From CAVTUU01 sp045804965 (GTDB taxonomy: Bacteria > Chloroflexota > Chloroflexia > Thermomicrobiales > UBA6265): a stretch of 64,000 nucleotides of DNA. A program made the position numbers and the translations under genes. The stretch spans positions 124,001-188,000 of the forward strand of contig JBJMMD010000047.1 in NCBI GenBank assembly GCA_045804965.1, written 5' to 3'. The number at the start of each line of letters is the position of its first letter. Within the stretch, counting starts at the first letter, position 1. Shown one piece after another: positions 25,501-35,189 of this stretch. Under the pieces are notes generated by a model that saw only the letters and a list, made by a program, of their open reading frames with translations, was not told where the DNA came from and searched no databases.

Positions 25501-26301
25501 ATGGACGAGCCGAGTGGGCAGCTGCCCACGATTACCGGCGTTGTTCACCTGGATCCGTTGCCCGGTACCGTCCGCGGCCCACACGCATCTGCGCTAACGG
25601 CGACAATCGATCGCGCCAGCCGTGATGCATGGGCGTTAGCGGAAGGCGGCGTTAACGCGCTCATTGTCGAGAACTTCGGCGACGCACCCTTCAAGCGGAA
25701 TCAAGTGGCTCCGCATACGGTCGCCGCCATGACGTTGGCGGTTGACGCTGTAATGCGCGAAACCAACCTTCCGGTCGGCGTGAATGTCCTGCGCAACGAC
25801 GGCAAGTCGGCAGTTTCGATCGCCGCGATGACCGCCGCCTCATTCGTGCGGATCAATGTCTATGTCGGCGCGGCAATCACCGATCAGGGGTTCATCCAAG
25901 GAAACGCCCTGGATGTTCAGGAACTGATCCATAAGCTAGGAACTCGAATCGACGTTTGGGCCGACATCGACGTAAAACACGCGACCCAAGTCGCTTCCCG
26001 CCCGCTCGAAGACCTTGCTGACGATGCGATCAGCCGAGGACTCGCAAGAGCGGTCATCTTGACCGGCACAGGGACGGGAAACGCGGTCAACATCGACGAG
26101 TTGCGACGCCTGCGAAAGAATGTTGCTCGAAATCGTCTAGTTGTTGGTAGTGGAGTGGACGACAAGTCAATCGCCGCGATCATGGGGCTGGCCGATGGTG
26201 TTATCGTCGGGACATATTTCAAGTTCGATGGCGTGGTTTGTAACCGAGTCGACATCGAGCGGGTTCGAAAGCTTGTCCTCGCTGCGCAAAATTCTTCCTA
26301 A
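25501..26301 (+). CDS. BtpA/SgcQ-family protein
   Basis: A TIM-barrel protein of the BtpA family (266 residues): GVVHLDPLPGT at the first strand, GVNALIVENFGDAPF, and GSGVDDKSIAAIMGLADGVIVGTYFK (only key parts meant) at the phosphate-binding end. BtpA was linked to photosystem I stability in cyanobacteria, but the family is widespread in non-photosynthetic bacteria and SgcQ is near sugar genes, so an enzymatic role is more likely here. Its 3' end overlaps the enoyl-CoA hydratase gene by four bases. Confidence 0.8.
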   Translation: MDEPSGQLPTITGVVHLDPLPGTVRGPHASALTATIDRASRDAWALAEGGVNALIVENFGDAPFKRNQVAPHTVAAMTLAVDAVMRETNLPVGVNVLRNDGKSAVSIAAMTAASFVRINVYVGAAITDQGFIQGNALDVQELIHKLGTRIDVWADIDVKHATQVASRPLEDLADDAISRGLARAVILTGTGTGNAVNIDELRRLRKNVARNRLVVGSGVDDKSIAAIMGLADGVIVGTYFKFDGVVCNRVDIERVRKLVLAAQNSS

Positions 26302-27092
26302 TCGTCGAGCCACTTCGGCGCCCGGCCTTCGGCGAACGCCTCGAGACCCACATCGTAGTCGGCGCTGTCGTCCAGATCGCCGCGGATTTGCTCGACCCGT
26401 TGACGGGCTTGTTCCGGAGGATCGCGCTCGATTGACAAAAGCGCCTGCTTGAGTGCTCGTACCGCGGATGCCGATTGCGACGCGATATCGCGGGCGAGAC
26501 GTACCGCCTCGGTCATCAAGTAAGCGTCAGGGACGACGGAGTCTATCAATCCAATTTGAAAGGCTTGATCAGCATCGACTTGGCGACCTGTGAAGAGCAA
26601 ATGCCGGGCCTTGCTCGGACCAATGAGCCTTGGCAGGCGCTCGACTGCCCCCGCGCCGGGAAATATGCCCACTCGAACTTCCGGAAATCCAATGATCGCA
26701 CTCTCGCCGGCCACGCGAAGATCGCAGGCGATCGCAAGCTCCGCCCCGCCGGCGAGCGCGAACCCGCGGATCGCTGCCACGACGGGCACAGGAAAGGTCC
26801 ACAATAGGTCCGCGGCTTGCCGAATCTCGTGCGTGTGTTCTCGTCGCTGACGCGGCGTCATTGCCCGCCGCTCCTTGAGATCGGCGCCCGCCGAGAACGC
26901 TTTCTCGCCAATGCCAGTCACGACCAGCGCTCTCAGTTCCTCGTCGTCCGCGAGCTCTAACAATCGCTCGACAAGCAGTTTCGACATCCGTCGCGAGATG
27001 GCGTTCCGGACTAGCTCGCGATTGAATGTGAGGACAGCCAACCACGGTTCAGGGTAGTGCGTGAGAATTGGTTCCTTATCTGGCTCAGGCAC
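26298..27092 (-). CDS. Enoyl-CoA hydratase/isomerase family protein
   Basis: A crotonase-fold enzyme that probably hydrates an enoyl-CoA. The oxyanion-hole segments are FSAGADLKE and RGFALAGGAELA, and the catalytic glutamates fall in GGAELAIACD and FPEVRVGIFPG, both as expected for a hydratase. I start at GTG 27092, with GGGAG eight bases upstream, giving 264 residues, the usual length. The open frame reaches 27155 but would add an unlike leader. It is divergent from the CoA-transferase gene with about 106 bases between, which suggests shared acyl-CoA chemistry. Confidence 0.85.
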   Translation of the reverse strand: MPEPDKEPILTHYPEPWLAVLTFNRELVRNAISRRMSKLLVERLLELADDEELRALVVTGIGEKAFSAGADLKERRAMTPRQRREHTHEIRQAADLLWTFPVPVVAAIRGFALAGGAELAIACDLRVAGESAIIGFPEVRVGIFPGAGAVERLPRLIGPSKARHLLFTGRQVDADQAFQIGLIDSVVPDAYLMTEAVRLARDIASQSASAVRALKQALLSIERDPPEQARQRVEQIRGDLDDSADYDVGLEAFAEGRAPKWLDD

Positions 27093-27198
27093 AGCTTTCA
27101 CTCCCACGAGCAAACCGCACGGACATGAAAACGAAAAACGCGGAAAATACGGCACGATGATACCGATGCGCGACGAGCTTCAAAGCAAGGACGAAAAC

Positions 27199-28401
27199 AT
27201 GGGCGAGTCAACAGCCAGCCGGAAGCTGCCACTGGCGGGTATTCGCGTCCTCGCCCTAGAACAGGCGGTCGCCGGGCCGCTCTGCACTCGACACCTGGGC
27301 GATCTGGGTGCCGATGTGATCAAAGTCGAGCGCCCTGGAGGCGGCGATTTCGCCCGGCGCTACGACACGTCAGTCAAGGGCCTGTCTTCATACTTTGTTT
27401 GGCTCAATCGCGGTAAACGATCGCTCTCGCTCGACATGAAGCATCCGAGCGCGACAGAAGTCCTGCGAAAATTGATCGGCCTAAGCGATGTTCTCGTCCA
27501 AAATCTCGGCCCGGGTGCGATTGACCGCCTCGGCTTCGCTCCCCAGACACTCAGAGCCCAGTATCCCAGTCTGATCGTGTGCTCAATCTCTGGCTATGGG
27601 TCGTCCGGTCCCTATGTGACTCGCAAAGCGTTCGATTTACTGTTGCAGGGCGAGACTGGGGTGATTGCGACCAGCGGCACGGAAAAAGCGCCGGCGAAAG
27701 TAGGCATATCTGTCGGTGACATCGGCGCCGCGGTTTACGGCACGACCGCGGTCCTTGCAGCGCTTTATCAACGGAAGGAGACCGGCGAAGGTCAGATGGT
27801 CGAAAGTTCTCTCTTCGATGCGCTCTCCGAGTGGATGGGCTACCCCGCGTACTACACGCTTTACGGCGGTGAGCCGCCCGCCCGTGCTGGCTTCCGCCAC
27901 GCAACCGTCGTGCCATATGGATCGTATCGCTGTGGTGACGGTCTGGAGGTCAGTCTCGCCGTACAGACGGAAGCGCAATGGTCATCGTTTTGCAAGATTG
28001 TCTGTGAGCGACCAGAGTGGATCGCCGATGACCGCTTCGATAGCTCGACCGAGCGCAGAATCAATCGCGGGGTGTTAGAGCCCGCGATCGAAGAAGCGCT
28101 CAACGGTCTCTCCCGGGATGAAGTTACACGACGGCTCGAAGCGGCCGACGTTCCTTACGGCGATGTCAACACCGTTCCGCAATTCCTCAAGCACCCTCAA
28201 CTCGCGGCACGTGACCGCTGGCGGCGCGTCGGCTCTCCTGTCGGTCCACTCGAAGGCATTCTTCCGCCCTTTTCGTTCGAAGGCGTCGAGTGCGAAATGG
28301 GAGATATTCCCGAGGTGGGGCAACACTCAAAGGAGATTCTCCTCGAACTGGGATATTCAACTGATGATGTGGACGACTTACGAGCGGCTGGCGTGATTTG
28401 A
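27199..28401 (+). CDS. CaiB/BaiF family (class III) CoA-transferase
   Basis: The enzyme moves CoA between carboxylic acids through an aspartyl-CoA intermediate. Family features: PLAGIRVLALEQAVAGPLCTR at the N-terminus (key part RVLALEQ), GADVIKVERPGGGD, the LNRGKRSLSLDMK segment, and the region GQMVESSLFDALSEW carrying the expected nucleophile Asp. At 400 residues it is normal length. ATG 27199 has AAGGACG upstream; earlier in-frame starts would overlap the divergent hydratase. The substrate cannot be read from sequence. Confidence 0.88.
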   Translation: MGESTASRKLPLAGIRVLALEQAVAGPLCTRHLGDLGADVIKVERPGGGDFARRYDTSVKGLSSYFVWLNRGKRSLSLDMKHPSATEVLRKLIGLSDVLVQNLGPGAIDRLGFAPQTLRAQYPSLIVCSISGYGSSGPYVTRKAFDLLLQGETGVIATSGTEKAPAKVGISVGDIGAAVYGTTAVLAALYQRKETGEGQMVESSLFDALSEWMGYPAYYTLYGGEPPARAGFRHATVVPYGSYRCGDGLEVSLAVQTEAQWSSFCKIVCERPEWIADDRFDSSTERRINRGVLEPAIEEALNGLSRDEVTRRLEAADVPYGDVNTVPQFLKHPQLAARDRWRRVGSPVGPLEGILPPFSFEGVECEMGDIPEVGQHSKEILLELGYSTDDVDDLRAAGVI

Positions 28402-28481
28402 ACTAGGATACGAGGTTGGCTCCCGAAGCAGCGCGTCTAATTCAAAAGACGGTCCTTTCGCAACAACTTTTTCGCCATACG

Positions 28482-28490
28482 TGGGATAAT
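28482..28490 (+). promoter_or_regulatory. Extended -10 promoter of the pentose phosphate operon
   Basis: TG at 28482-28483, one base, then GATAAT at 28485-28490 form an extended -10 element. No good -35 is needed for this class and none is obvious. Transcription would begin near 28497 and produce a leader of about 100 bases. Confidence 0.45.
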
Positions 28491-28506
28491 TAGACGTTGA
28501 TGCACT

Positions 28507-28558
28507 CGTGGCGACGAGGCAGTCCAAACAACAGCGGGCCTCGCTTTTTTGAGCCACG
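28507..28558 (+). promoter_or_regulatory. Leader hairpin with T6: possible attenuator of tkt operon
   Basis: CGAGGC (28515-28520) pairs with GCCTCG (28538-28543), and T6 follows at 28545-28550, which resembles an intrinsic terminator. An outer helix, TCGTGGC (28507-28513) with GCCACGA (28552-28558), encloses the hairpin and the T-run. The element lies between the predicted promoter and the tkt start. It may be an attenuator; a simple terminator for the CoA-transferase gene is the alternative. Confidence 0.45.
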
Positions 28559-28598
28559 ATCAACCGAACATCCTCACCATCTGAAAGGAGGACCAAGA

Positions 28599-30731
28599 GT
28601 GGCAGTTGCCACCGACAAGGCGCTTGAAACGCTTGCCATCAACACAATTCGCATGCTCTCGGTCGACGCCGTGCAGAAGGCAAATTCCGGTCACCCGGGG
28701 ATGCCGATGGGCGCCGCGTCGATGGCCTACGTCCTTTGGACCGAGTTTCTCAAACACAACCCGCGGAATCCTGGCTGGGTCGATCGCGACCGGTTCGTCC
28801 TCTCGGCCGGCCATGGTTCGATGCTGCTGTATTCTCTACTTCATTTGACAGGCTACGATCTGAGCCTCGATGAGATTCAGCACTTTCGCCAGCTTGGCTC
28901 GAAAACACCGGGCCATCCGGAGCGTGGTCACACGCCTGGCGTGGAAGTCACGACTGGCCCGCTCGGGCAAGGATTCGCTAACGGCGTTGGGATGGCGATC
29001 GCTGAAGCGCACCTCGCGGCAATGTTCAATCGTCCTGGCCACGAAATCGTGGATCACTTTACCTACGGCATAGTTTCAGATGGCGATGTGATGGAAGGTG
29101 TCGCCGCGGAAGCGGCTTCTCTTGCGGGTCACCTCCAGCTTGGCAAGCTGATCTATCTGTACGATCAGAACGCTATCACTCTTGCCGGCACTTCAAACCT
29201 CTCCTTTACAGAAGACGTCGCGGCGAGATTCGAAGGCCTAGGTTGGCACACGGTCAGCATCGACGGCGAAGACACCGACGCCGTGCGGCGGGCGCTCGAT
29301 GAAGCTCGGGCTGAGCGAGGCAAGCCAACCTTGATCGTGGCGAGGACGCATATTGCCTACGGTTCTCCACATAAGCAAGACACGTTCGGCGCTCACGGGT
29401 CGCCACTCGGTCCGGACGAAGTCAAAGCGACAAAGGAAAACCTCGACTGGCCCGCAGACAGAGACTTCTATTTGCCCGAGGACGCCGTGAAGGTGTTCCG
29501 CGAGGCGATTGACCATGGGGCCTCGCAAGAGGCAGTCTGGAACGAACGATACGCGGAATATCGCACGGCTTTTCCCGACCTCGCAGACGAATTCGAGCAA
29601 GTCCAAGCGGGCGAACTTCCCGCTAATTGGGACGCCGATCTGCCGAAGTGGACGCCCGGCGACAAACCCGTCGCCACGCGCAAGGCATCCGAGGCTGTCA
29701 TCCAGGCATTCTTCCCGAAGGTGAAAGGCTTCTTCGGCGGTTCTGCCGACCTCAATCCGTCGACAAATACCGGCATGAAAGGCGCCGGTGATTTCCAACC
29801 GCCGGTTCAATTCGATGAAATGACTCCGCAGGGAACCCTCGGAGGCGAATGGGGCTATGCGGGCCGGAACGTGCACTTCGGAGTGCGTGAGCACGCGATG
29901 GGAAGCTCGGTCAACGGTATGGCCGCGCACGGCGGGCTCATTCCTTTCGGCGCGACATTCTTGGTCTTTTCCGATTACATGCGGCCGGCCATTCGTCTTG
30001 CTGCATTGTCGAACTTGAAATCGATCTTTGTGTTTACACACGACTCGATCGCGGTCGGCGAAGATGGTCCAACCCACGAACCGATCGAGCACGTCATGTC
30101 GCTTCGATTGATCCCCAATCTGCGAGTCATCCGTCCGGCGGATCCGAACGAGACTGCCGATGCCTGGCGCGTCGCGCTAGGATCGGACGGACCAACCGTA
30201 CTTATTTTGACTCGGCAGGATCTCGCGATTCTCGACACGTCGAGCGCGCAAGGAAACCTTGCGCGAGGCGGCTATGTTCTGTCGGAGTCCGACGGCGCCG
30301 CTGATCTCACGTTTCTCGCATCGGGTTCAGAAGTCGATCTGGCGGTGCGGGCTCGAGATCTGCTGAAAGAGCACGACGTGCGAGCGCGCATCGTCAGTCT
30401 CCCGAGCTGGGAAGTCTTCGATCGCCAACCGGCGAGCTACCAGGAGTCGGTCTTGGGACCCGAGTCCATTCCCCGGCTCTCGGTCGAGGCCGGCACGACG
30501 TTCGGTTGGCAGCGGTATACGGGATTCAACGGACGCAATGTTGGGATTGATCGCTACGGCGCGTCGGGTCCGGGAGCGAAGGTGCTCGCCCATTTTGGCT
30601 TTACGTCCGAGCACGTTGCCGCCGAGGCATTTCGCCTCCTGGGACGCGACACCGAAGCAGATGCTATTGACTCCGTCGACAACGGCCGAACCGCCGGTGA
30701 ACAAGCGACCGGCGACGAAGGCCATTCGTAG
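28599..30731 (+). CDS. tkt: Transketolase
   Basis: Transketolase moves two-carbon units between sugar phosphates with thiamine diphosphate. The cofactor domain shows NSGHPGMPMGAA, TGPLGQGFANGVGMA and SDGDVMEG. The pyrimidine domain has FGVREHAMG and EDGPTHEPIEH, and the C-terminal domain is complete. GTG 28599 is preceded by AAGGAGG at seven bases; the open frame extends upstream through the leader hairpin. At 710 residues it is slightly longer than usual because of a C-terminal tail. First gene of the seven-gene operon. Confidence 0.95.
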   Translation: MAVATDKALETLAINTIRMLSVDAVQKANSGHPGMPMGAASMAYVLWTEFLKHNPRNPGWVDRDRFVLSAGHGSMLLYSLLHLTGYDLSLDEIQHFRQLGSKTPGHPERGHTPGVEVTTGPLGQGFANGVGMAIAEAHLAAMFNRPGHEIVDHFTYGIVSDGDVMEGVAAEAASLAGHLQLGKLIYLYDQNAITLAGTSNLSFTEDVAARFEGLGWHTVSIDGEDTDAVRRALDEARAERGKPTLIVARTHIAYGSPHKQDTFGAHGSPLGPDEVKATKENLDWPADRDFYLPEDAVKVFREAIDHGASQEAVWNERYAEYRTAFPDLADEFEQVQAGELPANWDADLPKWTPGDKPVATRKASEAVIQAFFPKVKGFFGGSADLNPSTNTGMKGAGDFQPPVQFDEMTPQGTLGGEWGYAGRNVHFGVREHAMGSSVNGMAAHGGLIPFGATFLVFSDYMRPAIRLAALSNLKSIFVFTHDSIAVGEDGPTHEPIEHVMSLRLIPNLRVIRPADPNETADAWRVALGSDGPTVLILTRQDLAILDTSSAQGNLARGGYVLSESDGAADLTFLASGSEVDLAVRARDLLKEHDVRARIVSLPSWEVFDRQPASYQESVLGPESIPRLSVEAGTTFGWQRYTGFNGRNVGIDRYGASGPGAKVLAHFGFTSEHVAAEAFRLLGRDTEADAIDSVDNGRTAGEQATGDEGHS

Positions 30732-30748
30732 TACACATGGAGTGTCAA

Positions 30749-31897
30749 ATGACAAACAACACAATCACGCAACTCCTGTCAGAGGGCCAGAGTGTTTGGC
30801 TCGACGATATCAGCCGCGGGTTGATTAAGTCCGGTGAATTGAAGCGCAGAGTCGAAGAGATCGGCATTCGCGGTGTCACCTCGAATCCGACCATTTTCGA
30901 GAAGGCGATTTCAAGCGGGACTGATTACGATGACTCGCTCATGGACTTGATCGAGAAGGGTCTTCCCGCCGCTCAAATTTTCGAGGCGGTGGAGGTCGAG
31001 GATATTCGCGACGCCTGCGACGTCTTGCGCTCGACGTACGACGCCTCTGATGGGCGAGATGGATTCATTTCGATCGAAGTCTCTCCGGGAGCCGCCCGCG
31101 ACGCCGCCGCAACTCGTGACGAAGTCCAACGGCTTTGGACTTCGGTTGACCGCCCGAATTTGATGGTCAAAATACCCGGCACCAGCGAGGGCGCGCCGGT
31201 GATCGGAGAAATGCTACGCAAAGGCATCAACATCAACATTACGTTGCTCTTCTCGATTCAAAACTATGAACGAGTTGCTCTCGCGTTTGTCTCGGCGGTC
31301 GAGCAACGAGTTGCGGCGGGAGAACCGGTCGATCGGCTTGCGTCGGTAGCCTCGTTTTTCGTCAGCCGGGTCGACACGCTCGTTGACAAGCAGCTAGATG
31401 CAAAGATTGCTTCCGCCTCGAACGACGAGGAGGCCGCGACCTACCGAGCGCTTCAAGGCAGAGTCGCGATCGCCAATGCCAAACTTGCCTACGCGAAATT
31501 CCAAGAAATCTTCGACAGCCCGCGATTCGCTCCTTTGCGAGCGGCTGGGGCGCAGGTGCAGCGACCGCTGTGGGCCAGCACTGGGACGAAGAATCCTGCC
31601 TACAGCGACGTTTTGTATATCGATACCCTCATTGGACCTGATACGGTCAATACGATGCCCGAGAAGACGCTCTACGCGTTCTTGGACCATGGCAAGGTCC
31701 GCAGGACCGTTGACACTGACCTTGACCAGGCTCGACAGGTGGTGGCCGATCTTGCTGCTGCCGGCATGGACCTGGCCGCCGTCACAGCCCAACTCGAGGA
31801 AGAAGGAATAACAACGTTTGAAAAGTCGTTCGACGCTCTTCTCGCCGGCGTGGAACGAAAGCGATCGGCGCTCAAGGAAGCGGTCGCCGCGACGTAA
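30749..31897 (+). CDS. tal: Transaldolase
   Basis: Transaldolase transfers a dihydroxyacetone unit between sugar phosphates through a Schiff base. The signature GVTSNPTIFEKAI lies near the N-terminus and the active lysine is in NLMVKIPGT. At 382 residues it belongs to the larger type found in actinobacteria and cyanobacteria. I start at ATG 30749 (GGAG five bases upstream), not ATG 30737. It lies 17 bases after tkt. Confidence 0.95.
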   Translation: MTNNTITQLLSEGQSVWLDDISRGLIKSGELKRRVEEIGIRGVTSNPTIFEKAISSGTDYDDSLMDLIEKGLPAAQIFEAVEVEDIRDACDVLRSTYDASDGRDGFISIEVSPGAARDAAATRDEVQRLWTSVDRPNLMVKIPGTSEGAPVIGEMLRKGININITLLFSIQNYERVALAFVSAVEQRVAAGEPVDRLASVASFFVSRVDTLVDKQLDAKIASASNDEEAATYRALQGRVAIANAKLAYAKFQEIFDSPRFAPLRAAGAQVQRPLWASTGTKNPAYSDVLYIDTLIGPDTVNTMPEKTLYAFLDHGKVRRTVDTDLDQARQVVADLAAAGMDLAAVTAQLEEEGITTFEKSFDALLAGVERKRSALKEAVAAT

Positions 31898-31966
31898 ACG
31901 TTTCGCTGTAGCAACTGCCGGAAAATTGGACGGCGGACGACGCGATTGACGCGAAGTGAGGTTCTG

Positions 31967-33451
31967 ATGGTTGACTCTGGATCGGCGACGCGAACTGACC
32001 TTCCCGCGACCTCACCGCTGGCCTCGCAGGATCGCGATAACCGGCATATCGGCATCGTCGGTTTGGCTGTGATGGGCGAGAATCTCGCACTGAACATCGA
32101 GCGAAACGGCTTCCCCATCTCGGTCTACAATCGCACAGCGGAACGGACGAAGGAGTTCCTGAGCAAGCGCGCGAGCGGGCTCGACGTGCAAGGAACCTTT
32201 TCGATCGAAGACTTCGCTAGTTCGTTGGCGAGACCCCGGCGGATCTTGGTGATGGTTAAGGCGGGAGCCCCCGTTGATGCGGTGATCGCAGAGATGAAGC
32301 CGCATCTCGATCCCGGCGACATGATCATCGACGGCGGCAACTCCTTCTTTAAGGATACTGAGCGGCGTTCGGCCGAACTCGAACGTGAAAGTCTTCGATT
32401 CGTCGGGATGGGAGTATCAGGCGGAGAGGAGGGCGCCCTCTGGGGGCCGAGCCTTATGCCGGGCGGTCCTGCGTCCGCCTACGAAATCCTCGAACCGATG
32501 CTGGTCGCGATCGCGGCGAAATCGGAGTCAGGTCCGTGTGTCACGCATATTGGTCCCGGTGGTTCGGGCCATTACGTCAAGATGGTCCACAACGGCATCG
32601 AATACGGCGATATGGAGCTTATCGCGGAGATCTACGACGTCATGCGGCGAGCGCTCGGCATGAGTGCTGCCGAGATCAGTGACGTCTTCGAGGACTGGAA
32701 CGAGGGAAAGCTTGCGTCGTTTCTCATCGAAATCACGGCCAAAGTCCTAGACTATCAAGATCCAGAGACTGGGACTCCCCTCGTCGATCTCATCCTCGAT
32801 CAAGCGGAGCAAAAGGGAACCGGACGATGGACGAGCGAAAGCGCGCTCGAACTCGCAACCCCGGTGCCAACCATCGACGCCGCGGTCTTCGCCCGCACGA
32901 TCTCGGCGATGAAGGATCGGCGAATTGCGGCGAACGCGGTCCTATCCGGCCCGCCAAAATCGCCTCAAAGCGCGCGCTCAGACGAGATCCTCGGCGATCT
33001 CGAGAACGCTCTCTACTTCGCGAAGATCTCGTCCTACGCCCAAGGCATGGCATTGCTCCGGGCCGCATCGACCTCCTACAGCTACGGTCTGAACCTAGCG
33101 GAAATCACGCGAATTTGGAAGGCGGGATGTATCATCCGGGCAGCACTTCTCGACACGATCATGCAAGCCTTTGGCCAGCAGCCTGACCTTGAAAACCTGC
33201 TCCTTGCCACGGGGATTGCGCCGGTGATCAATGAAAATGCCAGATCCATTCGACGCGTATTGAACGTTGCGCGCGAATCGGGCCTGCCGGTGCCGGCGCT
33301 GAGCGCTTCGCTCGATTATGTCGACAGCTATCGAACGGCGTCTCTGCCCGCCAACCTGACGCAAGCGCAACGAGATTTTTTTGGTGCTCATACGTACCGG
33401 CGAATCGACAAACCCGGAGTGTTTCACACTGAGTGGTTAAAACACGGATAG
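31967..33451 (+). CDS. gnd: 6-phosphogluconate dehydrogenase, decarboxylating
   Basis: The enzyme oxidises 6-phosphogluconate to ribulose-5-phosphate with release of CO2 and NAD(P)H. The Rossmann motif is GLAVMGENLALNI. The substrate and catalytic segments are GVSGGEEGALWGPSLMPGG and GSGHYVKMVHNGIEYGD, with Lys and Glu in place. At 494 residues it is a full-length long-type enzyme. ATG 31967 has GTGAGG upstream. An N-terminal leader of about 25 residues precedes the fold. Confidence 0.95.
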   Translation: MVDSGSATRTDLPATSPLASQDRDNRHIGIVGLAVMGENLALNIERNGFPISVYNRTAERTKEFLSKRASGLDVQGTFSIEDFASSLARPRRILVMVKAGAPVDAVIAEMKPHLDPGDMIIDGGNSFFKDTERRSAELERESLRFVGMGVSGGEEGALWGPSLMPGGPASAYEILEPMLVAIAAKSESGPCVTHIGPGGSGHYVKMVHNGIEYGDMELIAEIYDVMRRALGMSAAEISDVFEDWNEGKLASFLIEITAKVLDYQDPETGTPLVDLILDQAEQKGTGRWTSESALELATPVPTIDAAVFARTISAMKDRRIAANAVLSGPPKSPQSARSDEILGDLENALYFAKISSYAQGMALLRAASTSYSYGLNLAEITRIWKAGCIIRAALLDTIMQAFGQQPDLENLLLATGIAPVINENARSIRRVLNVARESGLPVPALSASLDYVDSYRTASLPANLTQAQRDFFGAHTYRRIDKPGVFHTEWLKHG

Positions 33452-33534
33452 CTCGGCCGAGCTTACACTCCTTGTGGTATAGACCTGCTCCCCATAACCG
33501 GAGCATCCTTCACTGCTCATGAAACGGGGCTTCT

Positions 33535-35187
33535 ATGACCAAAACCGAAACGGTCGAAAAGGGCAAGATATTCACAGACCCGGCGTTGGTTGAGCTTGAC
33601 CACGTTCAACACCAGTTCGTGGTCGATGATGCCGACCTACTCGCGCAAACAAATCCGTTTCGCGCCGGTCTGCACATAGACCGCGTGCCGTCGCCGTGCC
33701 TAATGGTGATCTTTGGCGTGAGCGGAGATCTCACGTCTCGAAAATTGATGCCAGCACTATACGATCTCGCGATCAGCCACCCGCTGCCGGAAGGGTTCAC
33801 CATCGTCGGCGTTTCGCACCGCGATTGGTCTGACGACGAGTTTCGCGATCAAATGAAAACCGCGATCCAGCAGTGGGCGCGAACGCCATTGACGGACGAA
33901 GGCTGGGCATCGTTCGCCGCTTCATTGCATTACGTCAAGGGGGATTTCCGCGATCCAGCCGCATACGAGCGGTTAAAATGTGAAATCGAGCGGATCGACC
34001 AGGAGCGACGGGCAGGCGGAAATCGTCTCTTTTACCTTGCCACGCCGCCGAGTTTTTACGGTTCCATCATCGCGAACTTGGGCGAGGTCGGTCTCGCCAA
34101 CCGCCAGGATATCTACTCGGATCCGTCGGAAAGTTGGAATCGGATTGTCGTCGAGAAGCCATTTGGCCACGATGTCGAGAGCGCGCACGCCCTCAATGGT
34201 GAAATCGCTAAGGTCTTTTCTGAGCGTCAGATCTATCGCATTGATCACTATCTCGGCAAAGAAACCGTACAAAATGTGCTTGCTTTTCGCTTTGCCAATG
34301 TCCTCTTTGAACCTGTCTGGAACCGGCATTACGTCGATCATGTCCAGATGACCGTCGCGGAGGCGATTGGCGTTGAGGGCCGTGGAGAGTATTACGAAGA
34401 AGCCGGCGCGATGCGCGACATGGTACAAAGCCACATGCTGCAACTCTTGACCGTCGTCGCGATGGAACCACCCGCACTTTTCAACGGCAACGCGCTCCGC
34501 GACGAAAAGGTAAAAGTACTTCGCTCCGTTCTCCCGCCGAAAGGAGACGAGATCGAGGAACTGACGGTTCGTGGTCAGTACACGTCTGGCTTCACCGCCG
34601 GCCGGCCGGTTCCCGGCTTCCACAAAGAAAAAAACGTGGGCTCTCATTCGGTCACTGAGACCTTCGTCGCGTTGAAGCTCGGGATCGACAATTGGCGGTG
34701 GGCTGACGTGCCGTTTTACCTTCGAACCGGCAAACGACTACCGCGTCGCGTGACGGAAATTGCTATCGAGTTCAAGCAAGTTCCACACCTCATGTTCAAA
34801 TCGACCGGTGTCACGGATCTCGCGCCGAACGTGCTGACGATGCGGATTCAACCCGACGAGGGGATTTCCTTGCGGTTCGCGGCAAAGGTGCCAGGTGCGA
34901 CGACAGATCTTCGCACCGTGCGCATGGACTTCCAATACGGGACGGCGTTCGGCGAGGCCGGACCGGACGCCTATGAGCGGCTATTGCTTGATGCCATGCT
35001 CGGCGACCCGACTCTTTTTGCCCGCCGCGACGAAGTTGAAACCGCGTGGCAATTGGTACAACCGTTGCTCGACGGCTGGGCCGAGCGTTCGCCATCGGCC
35101 CTCCCACAATATGAAGCCGGGTCATGGGGACCGGAGGAAGCAGACCAGCTCATCGCGCGAGATGGTCGCGCCTGGAGGCGTCCCTAG
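33535..35187 (+). CDS. zwf: Glucose-6-phosphate 1-dehydrogenase
   Basis: The first oxidative step, glucose-6-phosphate to 6-phosphogluconolactone with NADP. Coenzyme-binding motif GVSGDLTSRKL, active site RIDHYLGKETVQN, and the structural EEAGAMRDMVQSH are all intact. The length of 550 residues includes about 50 extra at the N-terminus, as in actinobacterial forms. It is followed after two bases by opcA, its activator. A GCTCC/GGAGC inverted repeat lies in the gap before this gene (33488-33505). Confidence 0.95.
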   Translation: MTKTETVEKGKIFTDPALVELDHVQHQFVVDDADLLAQTNPFRAGLHIDRVPSPCLMVIFGVSGDLTSRKLMPALYDLAISHPLPEGFTIVGVSHRDWSDDEFRDQMKTAIQQWARTPLTDEGWASFAASLHYVKGDFRDPAAYERLKCEIERIDQERRAGGNRLFYLATPPSFYGSIIANLGEVGLANRQDIYSDPSESWNRIVVEKPFGHDVESAHALNGEIAKVFSERQIYRIDHYLGKETVQNVLAFRFANVLFEPVWNRHYVDHVQMTVAEAIGVEGRGEYYEEAGAMRDMVQSHMLQLLTVVAMEPPALFNGNALRDEKVKVLRSVLPPKGDEIEELTVRGQYTSGFTAGRPVPGFHKEKNVGSHSVTETFVALKLGIDNWRWADVPFYLRTGKRLPRRVTEIAIEFKQVPHLMFKSTGVTDLAPNVLTMRIQPDEGISLRFAAKVPGATTDLRTVRMDFQYGTAFGEAGPDAYERLLLDAMLGDPTLFARRDEVETAWQLVQPLLDGWAERSPSALPQYEAGSWGPEEADQLIARDGRAWRRP

Positions 35188-35189
35188 CC

